A DNA stretch of 33,460 nt from JASFRI01 sp050115015 (GTDB lineage: Bacteria; Acidobacteriota; Polarisedimenticolia; CBDVAL01), in assembly GCA_050115015.1 (NCBI GenBank), contig JASFRI010000001.1, positions 1 through 33,460 on the forward strand. Direction: 5' to 3'. The notes under the pieces were generated by a model. The model ran no database searches, was not told the DNA's origin, and was given only the letters and a program-made list of their open reading frames with translations. This document shows, piece after piece, positions 26,933 through 33,460 of the stretch. Positions within the stretch are counted from its first letter, which is position 1. Every line of letters begins with the position of its first letter. Both the position numbers and the translations under genes were made by a program.

Positions 26933-27595
26933 TCAAGTCCGGCCGGTGGAGGTCGGCTCGCGGACCGTGGCCACCAGCAGCGTCCACAGCCGCAGAGCGT
27001 TGACCCCGCGGGAGGCAACGAGCTCCAGGCCGGCGCTTCGCGTGACCGTCTCCCGGGGCAGGTCCAGCCGGAAGCCCAGGCGCCAGGTCAGCGGGCTCAG
27101 CAGCCGCTCGATCGCCGCGAACGGCGGGAAGCCGGAGCGGAAGTGGTTCAGGATCACCACACGGCCGCCGGGCCGGCAGACCCGGAGGATCTCCGCCAGG
27201 GTGCGGCCCGGCTCCGGCACCGTGCTCAGCACGTAGGACGCCAGGACGCGATCGAAGGCGTCGTCCGGGAAGTCGAGGGAGGTGGCATCCATCCGCAGCA
27301 GGCGGAGATCGTGCGCCGGGTACTCGGTGGGGCGCTTCTTCTCGGCCTCCTCGAGCATCTCGGGCGACAGGTCGATGCCGGTGATCCGGCATCCCGTGGG
27401 GTAGAGAGGGACCGACAGGCCCGTCCCGATCCCGATCTCCAGCACCTGGTCCCCCGCGGCCGGGGCGAGCGCCGCGACCGCCGCCCGGCGCCCCGGCTGG
27501 AGGAGCCGGTCGAAGAGCAGGTCGTAGATTCCCGCGTAGTGGCCGTACGCCCTCTCGGTGGTCTCCTCGGCTCTGGATGGTCGGGAGCTCTCCAC
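26933..27595 (-). CDS. Class I SAM-dependent methyltransferase (PmtA/UbiE-like)
   Basis: A small SAM methyltransferase. Motif I is VLEIGIGTGL (51-60), with Asp75 as the ribose-binding acid, and YDLLFDRLLQPGRRAAV (24-40), which is usual in phosphatidylethanolamine N-methyltransferases of the PmtA type. The product would be a lipid or quinone methylation. I use GTG 27595; GTGs at 27637 and 27646, nearer the metallopeptidase stop, are alternatives that only lengthen a low-complexity N-terminus. It ends about 70 bp before the cyclopropane-synthase gene, on the same strand, so the three lipid-type genes could share a transcript. Confidence 0.75.
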   Translation of the reverse strand: MESSRPSRAEETTERAYGHYAGIYDLLFDRLLQPGRRAAVAALAPAAGDQVLEIGIGTGLSVPLYPTGCRITGIDLSPEMLEEAEKKRPTEYPAHDLRLLRMDATSLDFPDDAFDRVLASYVLSTVPEPGRTLAEILRVCRPGGRVVILNHFRSGFPPFAAIERLLSPLTWRLGFRLDLPRETVTRSAGLELVASRGVNALRLWTLLVATVREPTSTGRT

Positions 27596-27663
27596 GGCCT
27601 CCTCGTTCGGCGGGCCGGCGTGCGGCGGGCCAGACACACGATACACCTGGACGCCCGGCGGCG

Positions 27664-29850
27664 TCAGAGCTCGATGCGGTCGTGGAACTCGAAGTCGAGG
27701 CGCAGGACGACGTTGCTGCGCGGCATCTCCGTCTCCGGCGTCAGGCCGGCATCCCCGGCGACCGGCGTGTCGAACACCAGCAGGCTGTTGGGGTAAAAGT
27801 GGAGGAGGCGGGCGTTGGCCAGGGCGCCGTCGCCGTTGCCGCGGTAGACGGTGACCCCCTCCCCCACGGCATCGGGATGGTGGACCGTGAGGAAGACGGC
27901 CTGGCCGGGCCCGTCGAACGCCTGCCCGTCGACAGCGAAGCCGGATGGCGTCCAGGCCACCGGGGAGCGGGTACGCTCGAGGAAGCGGACCACAGCGGGG
28001 TTCCGGACCGCCTCCCCGAGGATCAGCACGCTGCGGGACCCGAGCGCCGCGGGGTCGAGCTCCGACGCCTTGCGCACGACCACGTCGTGGCCCGGCTCCG
28101 GCTCGTCCTCCTCGCCGAGGACCGCCCGGGTGAAGGCGTCCCGCACCACGCGATAACCCTCCGCCAGCTCCCCGTCGGGCACGACGATCAGGAGGTGGGA
28201 GGTGTGCCGGGTCAGGCTGGAGGTGGGCATGACCTCCTCGGCCTTCAGCCTCCTGAAGACGTGGTAATCGGGATCGAGCTCGACGGCGGTCAGCCCCTCC
28301 GGATCGCAGGGGACCTCGAGCTCGTCGGCCGGCTTCTCCAGCCGCACCACGACATCCTCGGTCCGGTCCCCGCGGTGGAGTCGCAGGGGCACGTCCAGCA
28401 GGAAGTCCGTGTTCCCCTGGGAGAGGCCGACGATCAGGCCGTCCGGCCCCGGCCGGGCGTCCAGCAGCTCCAGCGCCGGCGCCCCCGGGCGCCGCACCCA
28501 CTGCTCGAAGAACGCCTCGAGATCGACGCCGCTCTCCCGCTCGAAGGCCTCCCGGAGGTCATCCCAGGACGTGGGCCGGCCCATGCGCTCCGCGGTCAGG
28601 CGCCGGAGGCCGGCGAACAGCGCCTCCTGCCCGATGGTGCGCTCCAGCATGTGGAAGGTCGCCGCCCCCTTGTCGTAGCCGATCCCGCGCCCCGCGCCGT
28701 CGGGGGTGCCGAAGGTCCCCAGGGGCCGGTCCTGCCCCGGCTCGATGGTGCTGAGGAAGTTCGACTCGTTGCGCCGCTGCTTCCGGGACCCCTCCTCGTC
28801 GCCGTCCAGGACGTGGCCGTAGTAGTTCCCCAGATACGTGGAGAGGCCCTCGCACCAGTTCCCGTCCCGCGGGTCGACGAACAGACCGTTCCCCCACCAG
28901 TTGTGCAGCAGCTCGTGGTCGAGGTAGCCGTGCCGCCGGTACTGCTTGTACTCGCTGAGCTGGCTGCCGGCGATCTGGGTGCAGGTCGGAAAGGCGAACC
29001 CGGAGCTGAAGAAGGCCTCCAGCACCGTGAACTCCCGGAACGGATATGGCCCGATCAGCGGCTGGTAGCGGTCGAGGTACGCCGCCGCGGCGTCCAGGAT
29101 GTCCGCCGCCACGGACTCCTTGCCCGGGGCGAGCACCGCGTGCAGGCGGATCCCTCCGTGTTCCCGGCTCCAGCGCTCCAGCGGCCCCCCGAGGAGCACC
29201 AGCCCGTCGAGGGGGAACGGGCTCCGCCAGGCGAGAACGCCCTCCGGCGCCTCCTCCGCCTCGAGACCGGCCACCATCTCGAAGCCGTCGATGGGTGCCA
29301 CCCGGAGGCGGAAGTCGGACAGGGTCAGGAGCGGATCGATCCCCCCGGGAAGGTCCACCCGCGGGTACCAGTAGCCGTCCGGCTCCAGGTAGATCCCCTC
29401 CTCCGCGATGTGGGCCGAGACCGCGAAGTTATGGATCTCCCCCTCGACCTCCCCCGCGCCGATGTCCTGCCGTAGGGGCCCGTGGTACGCCAGCCGGACC
29501 CGGAGCGGCCCGGTGATCTCCCGCAGGCGCAGCCGGTGCCGCGTGGGGACGACCGTCCCGTCGTCCTCGATCCGTCCCCGGCGGGAGCGGCGCGAGCGCA
29601 GCTCGGCCCCATCCACCCGGACGGCCTCCAGGGCGAGGTCTGGATGCAGCCGGAGCTCCAGGACGCCCTTGCGACGAGGGATCTCGTCGAGGAGCTCGAG
29701 GTCGACGACGACCTCGGCCCGGAGCTCGTGCCGCGCGGGATCGAGATGGGCGTCGACCTCGTAGGCGACGGGTCGCACGTCCAGCGGGGAGGCACCCGCG
29801 GCAAGAACCGCGGCCGACAGGATCAAGAGGAGGAGCAGGGCGCGTCGCAT
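27664..29850 (-). CDS. Exported M1-family-like metallopeptidase
   Basis: A secreted or periplasmic protein of 728 residues. A signal peptide lies at 1-20 (RRALLLLLILSAAVLAAGAS). A beta-rich N-terminal domain like M1 aminopeptidases follows, then the zinc site HELLH (312-316), with Glu334 as third ligand after a 17-residue gap, one shorter than the classic 18. The WWGNG and GNWCEGLSTYL context is typical of the M1-like branch without a GAMEN motif (the matching region reads PTCTQIAGSQ). Residues about 480-728 form a beta-rich C-terminal part of unknown function. The product is likely active, since the zinc ligands are kept. Substrate unknown. Confidence 0.83.
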   Translation of the reverse strand: MRRALLLLLILSAAVLAAGASPLDVRPVAYEVDAHLDPARHELRAEVVVDLELLDEIPRRKGVLELRLHPDLALEAVRVDGAELRSRRSRRGRIEDDGTVVPTRHRLRLREITGPLRVRLAYHGPLRQDIGAGEVEGEIHNFAVSAHIAEEGIYLEPDGYWYPRVDLPGGIDPLLTLSDFRLRVAPIDGFEMVAGLEAEEAPEGVLAWRSPFPLDGLVLLGGPLERWSREHGGIRLHAVLAPGKESVAADILDAAAAYLDRYQPLIGPYPFREFTVLEAFFSSGFAFPTCTQIAGSQLSEYKQYRRHGYLDHELLHNWWGNGLFVDPRDGNWCEGLSTYLGNYYGHVLDGDEEGSRKQRRNESNFLSTIEPGQDRPLGTFGTPDGAGRGIGYDKGAATFHMLERTIGQEALFAGLRRLTAERMGRPTSWDDLREAFERESGVDLEAFFEQWVRRPGAPALELLDARPGPDGLIVGLSQGNTDFLLDVPLRLHRGDRTEDVVVRLEKPADELEVPCDPEGLTAVELDPDYHVFRRLKAEEVMPTSSLTRHTSHLLIVVPDGELAEGYRVVRDAFTRAVLGEEDEPEPGHDVVVRKASELDPAALGSRSVLILGEAVRNPAVVRFLERTRSPVAWTPSGFAVDGQAFDGPGQAVFLTVHHPDAVGEGVTVYRGNGDGALANARLLHFYPNSLLVFDTPVAGDAGLTPETEMPRSNVVLRLDFEFHDRIEL

Positions 29851-29870
29851 GGGGACCCCGTACAGGACAA

Positions 29871-29896
29871 AGGGCGGTCGGCGAACCGACCGCCCT
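29871..29896 (-). terminator. Rho-independent terminator of hup
   Basis: On the minus strand an 11-bp stem, AGGGCGGTCGG with CCGACCGCCCT, closes a TTCG tetraloop and is followed by TTTGT. It lies 30 bp after the HU stop, so it ends the HU transcript. UUCG loops make very stable hairpins. Confidence 0.85.
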
Positions 29897-29925
29897 CCGT
29901 TGTTACCTCACCAGAAGCGGGGCAG

Positions 29926-30198
29926 CTACTTCACGCGCTTCTCAAGATCCTTGCCGGCCTTGAAGCGAACCACCTTCCGGGCCGCGATCTTGATGGGAGC
30001 GCCAGTCTGCGGATTGCGGCCCGTGCGGGCCTTCCGCTTGTTCACCGAGAAAGTCCCGAAGCCGACGAAGGTGACGCGCTCACCCTTCTTGAGAGACTTG
30101 GAGACGTTCTCGAGAAGGGAGTCGATCATCTTCGTCGCAGCGACCTTCGAGACTTTGGTGTCCTTGGCGATCTTCTCGATCAAGTCCGCCTTGTTCAT
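29926..30198 (-). CDS. hup: HU-family DNA-binding protein
   Basis: A 90-residue histone-like protein that bends and packs DNA. It opens MNKADLIEKIAKDTKVSKVAATKMI and has the loop signature GFGTFSVNKRKARTGRNPQTG with the intercalating Pro63 (R61-N62-P63), then the Lys-rich IKIAARKVVRFKAGKDL arm. A strong AGGAGG lies 9 nt before ATG 30198. It has its own promoter and a good terminator, so it is a single-gene unit. Base use is somewhat less GC-rich than its neighbours, as expected for a highly expressed gene. Confidence 0.97.
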   Translation of the reverse strand: MNKADLIEKIAKDTKVSKVAATKMIDSLLENVSKSLKKGERVTFVGFGTFSVNKRKARTGRNPQTGAPIKIAARKVVRFKAGKDLEKRVK

Positions 30199-30266
30199 CC
30201 TCGAAGTCCTCCTGCCGTGTCGTCACACGACGAATGGCGACCGGAATGGTCGCATCTGACGAGCCC

Positions 30267-30296
30267 GTTTTACTACCCATTGCTTGATCATGTCAA
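30267..30296 (-). promoter_or_regulatory. Promoter of hup
   Basis: On the minus strand TTGACA (30296-30291), the -35 consensus, is followed by TAAAAC (30272-30267) after 18 bp, or by TAGTAA (30275-30270) after 15 bp. The -35 is preceded by CC and followed by TG, as in the rpmH promoter. The start codon is about 70 bp downstream. Confidence 0.65.
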
Positions 30297-30323
30297 GGCG
30301 CAAATGCCGATGCGGCGTGTTCT

Positions 30324-31217
30324 TCAGAGGAGTCGATCGGCAGTGACGAGGATCAGCACCAGGATCGACACGATCGCGTTGACGCGGAAGAAGGCGGTAT
30401 CGAGCCGGCGGAGATCCCCCGGACGGACCAGGGCGTGCTCGTAGATCAGCAGCGCGGCGATCACCAGCAGTCCGGCGATGAAGATCGGGCCGAGACCGGC
30501 GACGGGAACGAGCAGCGCGAGCAGGGCGACCATCAGCCCGTGGAGGGCCCGGGAGATCGCCAGCGCGCCGGCGGGACCCAGGCGCACGGGGATGGACCGA
30601 AGACCCGCGGAGCGGTCAAACTCCACGTCCTGCAAGGAATATGTGATGTCGAAGCCGGCGGTCCAGGCCAGCACGGCGCCGGTCAGGAACCAGGGCGCCC
30701 ATGCCGGGCGACCGCTCGCCGCGTCGAGGAACGAGCCGGTGACCGCGAGCCATCCCCCCATCGGGGCGATGCCGAGGGCGAGCCCGAGGACCAGGTGGGA
30801 CGTGGCGGTGAACCGCTTCGTGTACGAGTAGCCGAGGATGACGAGCAGGGCGATCGGGGACAGCCGGAAACAGAGCGGATTCAGCATCGCCGCTGCCAGC
30901 AGGAAGAGAGCGGCCGAGGCGGCGGTGAAGGTCCAGGCGAACCCGAGGCCCAGGCGCCCGGCCGGCAGTGCCCGTCCGGCGGTGCGCGGGTTCCGGGCAT
31001 CCAGGTGCCGGTCGGCGATGCGGTTGAACGCCATGGCGGCGGAGCGCGCCCCGACCATCGCCACGAGCACCCAGGCCACGGTCCCCGGAGGCGGCAGGCC
31101 GTCGGCGGCGAGGACCATCCCGGTCAGCGCGAAGGGCAGTGCGAAGACGGTGTGCTGGAACCGGATCATCTCCAGCGTCACCGCCAGCCGGCCCGCCAGC
31201 GAGCCGGGTGCGGCCAC
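30324..31217 (-). CDS. UbiA-family prenyltransferase (MqnP-like)
   Basis: A membrane enzyme attaching a polyprenyl chain to an aromatic ring, the committed membrane step of quinone synthesis. The first Asp-rich motif is NRIADRHLDARNPRTAGR (65-82) and the second is DITYSLQDVEFD (190-201). About eight membrane segments are visible over 297 residues. The NPRTAGRALPAG context is common in MqnP of the futalosine menaquinone route and also in UbiA. The GTG start at 31217 shares its first base with the ubiX TAG stop (TAGTG), so they are co-translated. Confidence 0.88.
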   Translation of the reverse strand: MAAPGSLAGRLAVTLEMIRFQHTVFALPFALTGMVLAADGLPPPGTVAWVLVAMVGARSAAMAFNRIADRHLDARNPRTAGRALPAGRLGLGFAWTFTAASAALFLLAAAMLNPLCFRLSPIALLVILGYSYTKRFTATSHLVLGLALGIAPMGGWLAVTGSFLDAASGRPAWAPWFLTGAVLAWTAGFDITYSLQDVEFDRSAGLRSIPVRLGPAGALAISRALHGLMVALLALLVPVAGLGPIFIAGLLVIAALLIYEHALVRPGDLRRLDTAFFRVNAIVSILVLILVTADRLL

Positions 31218-31834
31218 TACCGCAGCCCGTCCCAGCGCTTCAGCCGGCCGCCCTCCAGCCCCAGCAGGTCGAGCACCCGGGCGGCGAACTGGTCGATCAC
31301 CTCCTCCACCGAGGCGGGGCGGCTATAGAGCATCACGGTGATCGGCACGATGGTGGCGCCGGCCCGGGCGGCGCGGACCATGTTCTCCAGGTGGATCACG
31401 CTGTAGGGGGACTCCCGCACGCAGAGCAGGAGCGGGCGGCGCTGCTTCAGCGCGACGTCCGCGGCCCGGTGGACGAGGCTCGTGCCCGCCCCCTGGGCGA
31501 TGGCGCCGAGGCTCGCCATGCTGCACGGCAGGACGATCATCCCGTGGGAGCGGTGGGATCCGCTGGAGATCGGCGCCGCCATCTCGGTCTTGCCGTGGCG
31601 GACGATCTTGCCGCGACCCTCCGGGACGGCCAGCAGATGCTCCTCGAGCTCCTCCCGCGCGGCCTGCGGCCGGCCCAGCTCGGCGCGCAGGTTGTCCCAC
31701 GCGTGCTCCGAGATCACCAGCCGGATCGTCCCCACGTCCGGATGCGCCGCGAGGTCCCGGAGGACGGCGCCGGCGAAACGGGCCCCGCTGGCCCCGGTCA
31801 CGCCGAGGGTGAGGTCGAGAGGGGTCGTGCTCAT
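31217..31834 (-). CDS. ubiX: UbiX-type flavin prenyltransferase
   Basis: Makes prenylated FMN, the cofactor of UbiD-type decarboxylases. It opens with the FMN-binding GVTGASGARFAG (11-22) and has KTEMAAPISSGSH, LPCSMASLGAIAQG and RESPYSVIHLENM, which hold the prenyl and phosphate sites. The ATG at 31834 has GGAGGTGA 4 nt upstream; an ATG at 31855 would add seven residues ahead of this site. The length of 205 is typical. Together with the UbiA enzyme it points to quinone synthesis; the UbiD partner is not in this window. Confidence 0.92.
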   Translation of the reverse strand: MSTTPLDLTLGVTGASGARFAGAVLRDLAAHPDVGTIRLVISEHAWDNLRAELGRPQAAREELEEHLLAVPEGRGKIVRHGKTEMAAPISSGSHRSHGMIVLPCSMASLGAIAQGAGTSLVHRAADVALKQRRPLLLCVRESPYSVIHLENMVRAARAGATIVPITVMLYSRPASVEEVIDQFAARVLDLLGLEGGRLKRWDGLR

Positions 31835-31906
31835 GGCATCACCTCCGCCGCGCAAGGACCGCGCACCGCGGCCGACGGCGTCCGGGGCAGGCTATCGGAG
31901 TGGCAG

Positions 31907-32078
31907 CTTAGTGGTCCAGTTCATAAATACGGTGACCCACCGAGGGCGCCGATGCGCCGCGCTGGCAAGGCGCGCGACCGAGGCGTAGCCCCAGCGCTAC
32001 GCCTCAGGGAGCGCAACGAAGGCAGCGCGGATGCAGCTGCGGCCGAATGCCACCGTATCTGTGAATTGGGCCACTTAG
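31907..32078. repeat. 172-bp imperfect palindrome (MITE-like element)
   Basis: The ends CTTAGTGGTCCAGTTCATAA (from 31907) and CTAAGTGGCCCAATTCACAG (reverse complement of the right end at 32078) agree at most positions, and ATACGGTG is kept in both arms. The arms go on pairing to a perfect 10-bp apex, GAGGCGTAGC (31980-31989) with GCTACGCCTC (31996-32005). No coding frame is inside. Its right end covers the stop codon of the PilZ gene (TAA at 32077-32075). It looks like a non-autonomous mobile repeat; its role as a terminator between PilZ and ubiX is also possible. Confidence 0.65.
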
Positions 32079-32422
32079 TGGCCATCGATCCCGAGATGGC
32101 GCCGCAGGAGGGCGCGATCCCGGCGGGAGATCTCCTGGAACCACAGCGCCAGGCGGTAGGGGAGCCCCGTGGGCCTCTCCTCGATCCGGACGACCACCGC
32201 CGTGGCGGTGATCGGCGTCGAGCGCGGCGAGGCGCCGGGCAGGTCGAGCTGGACCTGCAGGCGGGTCATGGGCTCCAGCCGGTGCCTCGTGCTGCAGTAG
32301 GCACCGCCCACGGAGAGGTTCACGGCCTCCATCTCGATGACCTCGGCCTCTCCCCGGCACCGCAGGCGCAGATCCGACGGAAACCTCTCGTCCTGGCGCT
32401 TTTCGAGGCCCTGTTGCGGCAT
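32075..32422 (-). CDS. PilZ-domain protein (cyclic-di-GMP receptor type)
   Basis: A single-domain PilZ protein of 115 residues. The binding motif is present: RQDER (9-13, the RxxxR) and NLSVGG (35-40, the D/N-x-S-x-x-G). The protein should bind cyclic di-GMP and relay it to an unknown partner, often motility or exopolysaccharide control. The start is ATG 32422 with GGAGGG just upstream. The last codons and stop lie in the right end of the 172-bp palindrome. Confidence 0.85.
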   Translation of the reverse strand: MPQQGLEKRQDERFPSDLRLRCRGEAEVIEMEAVNLSVGGAYCSTRHRLEPMTRLQVQLDLPGASPRSTPITATAVVVRIEERPTGLPYRLALWFQEISRRDRALLRRHLGIDGH

Positions 32423-32515
32423 GAGCCCTCCGATCCGGGCGGAGGATAGCCCGCGCTCCGGGAGGTGTCAACGACGCGAGTCCGGCACCCGCCGGGTTCG
32501 GCTATGATGGCGCGC

Positions 32516-33307
32516 ATGCGGGAGAGCGAGCTGAAGCGTCTGCTGCAGGATATCCGCGGCGGGGCGGTGTCGGTCCGGGAGGGGGTCCGCCGCCTGCGGT
32601 CCCTGCCGTTCGAGGACCTCGGCTTCGCCAAGGTGGATCACCATCGCCGGCTACGCCAGGGGTTCCCCGAGGTGATCTACGGCGAGGGGAAGACCGACGA
32701 GCAGGTGGTCGCCATCGCCGGGAGGCTGCACGCCGGGGGGGCGCCGGTACTGATCACCCGCACCCGGCGGTCGGTCCACGAGGCCCTTCGCGGGCAGTGG
32801 CCGGAGGCGCGCTTCCACGAGGCGGCCCGGGCGATCGTGATCCCCGAGCCGGGACGCCGGCGCCGGGCCGGGCGCGCCGGCGTGCTCGTGATCGGCGCGG
32901 GAACCTCCGACATCCCGGTGGCGGAGGAGGCGGCGCTGACCGCGGAGCTGATGGGGAACCGCGTGGAGCGGGTGCACGACGTCGGCGTGGCGGGGCTGCA
33001 CCGGCTGCTGGGCCACGTCCCGGCGATCCAGGAGGCGAACGTGCTCGTGGTGGTCGCCGGGATGGAGGGGGCGCTGCCGAGCGTGGTCGCCGGCCTGACT
33101 CCGGCGCCGGTGATCGCCGTGCCGACCAGCGTCGGGTACGGCGCCGGAATGGGCGGGCTTGCGGCCCTGGCGGGGATGCTGAACTCCTGCGCGGCGGGCC
33201 TGGTGGTCGTGAACATCGACAACGGGTTCGGGGCGGGGTACGCGGCGGGCATCATCAACCTGCAGTCTCGGGCTCGTCGCCACCGAGGTGGCTCGAGCGG
33301 GTCCTAG
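32516..33307 (+). CDS. larB: LarB, nickel-pincer cofactor biosynthesis (P2CMN synthase)
   Basis: Carboxylates and hydrolyses nicotinic acid adenine dinucleotide to make the pyridinium-biscarboxylate precursor of the nickel-pincer nucleotide, used by lactate racemase-type enzymes. It belongs to the PurE-like family: GTSDIPVAEEA, HDVGVAGLHRLL, VVVAGMEGALPSVVAGL, PTSVGYGAGMGG and NSCAAGLVVVNIDNGFGAGY. The start is ATG 32516 with MRESELKRLL; ATGs at 32504 and 32507 are also possible. No Shine-Dalgarno is seen, and a TATGAT box lies 8 bp before the ATG, so the transcript may be leaderless. LarC and LarE are not in the window. Confidence 0.9.
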   Translation: MRESELKRLLQDIRGGAVSVREGVRRLRSLPFEDLGFAKVDHHRRLRQGFPEVIYGEGKTDEQVVAIAGRLHAGGAPVLITRTRRSVHEALRGQWPEARFHEAARAIVIPEPGRRRRAGRAGVLVIGAGTSDIPVAEEAALTAELMGNRVERVHDVGVAGLHRLLGHVPAIQEANVLVVVAGMEGALPSVVAGLTPAPVIAVPTSVGYGAGMGGLAALAGMLNSCAAGLVVVNIDNGFGAGYAAGIINLQSRARRHRGGSSGS

Positions 33308-33460
33308 CTTCGCGGCCTGCCTCGCGGGGATCCGCGGGGAGGTCCGCGCAGCGGCGGCTGCGGACGCCCGGCCCCCCGACGTGGCGTCGGGGCTCCGGGC
33401 TCGATCTCCTCCTCCTCGCTCGGTGGGTCTTGCTCGTCGTCGTCGCACGCCGCGCCGCCC
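33304..33460 (-). CDS. C-terminal tail of an unidentified gene running off the right edge
   Basis: A minus-strand frame enters from the right edge and ends at TAG 33306-33304. The 51 residues read GGAACDDDEQDPPSEEEEIE followed by a Pro/Arg/Gly-rich tail, ending RGRPRS. The third codon positions are mostly G or C, as in the real genes here. This looks like a disordered acidic then basic tail, but there is no domain to name. It converges with larB, and the two TAG stops overlap on CTAG. Confidence 0.4.
   Translation of the reverse strand, partial: GGAACDDDEQDPPSEEEEIEPGAPTPRRGAGRPQPPLRGPPRGSPRGRPRS

Overview
This is a very GC-rich bacterial chromosome segment centred on the replication origin. 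It carries the classic origin neighbourhood. Leftward from about 9.15 kb run rpmH-rnpA-yidD-yidC-jag-mnmE-mnmG-rsmG. Rightward from 9.85 kb run dnaA-dnaN-recF-gyrB-gyrA. The divergent layout, the DnaA-box-like sites between rpmH and dnaA, and the AT-rich tract with DnaA boxes between dnaA and dnaN point to a two-part oriC. The phylum cannot be fixed from sequence alone. The protein style (an Acidobacteriota-like DnaA N-terminus, signal peptides, 60-kDa YidC, a UbiA/UbiX quinone pair) suggests a diderm such as Acidobacteriota, held with low confidence.

Left end (1-1.3 kb): two identical 20-bp palindromes with the parS core TTTCACGTGAAA lie 37 bp apart. They are followed by a minus-strand DedA-rhodanese fusion gene. 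Its reading frame meets a TGA at 440-442, inside the rhodanese active-site loop, and then continues in the same frame through a complete rhodanese C-terminus to a second TGA at 245. A perfect 7-bp hairpin begins 15 nt after the internal TGA. This fits a selenocysteine codon with a bacterial SECIS, and it is the most notable observation in the window.

1.35-9.15 kb: tRNA-modification and rRNA-methylation genes (rsmG, mnmG, mnmE), jag/khpB, yidC, yidD, rnpA and rpmH are tightly packed, several with overlapping stop and start codons. A good promoter lies upstream of rpmH. 9.15-11.42 kb is origin territory with dnaA in the middle. 11.4-19.3 kb holds dnaN, recF, gyrB, gyrA and a TalC/FSA-type transaldolase.

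19.3-24.4 kb: a palindromic repeat, then a propionyl-CoA-type carboxylase operon (beta subunit, biotin carboxylase, biotin carrier protein) and an exported M20 amidohydrolase. From 24.4 kb the genes turn to the minus strand, against replication: an FAD oxidoreductase, a cyclopropane-fatty-acid-synthase-like methyltransferase, a small SAM methyltransferase, an exported M1-like metallopeptidase, HU with promoter and terminator, UbiA and UbiX prenyl enzymes (quinone synthesis), a 172-bp imperfect palindrome, and a PilZ protein. The last 1 kb has larB (nickel-pincer cofactor synthesis) on the plus strand, converging on the probable tail of a gene that runs off the right edge.
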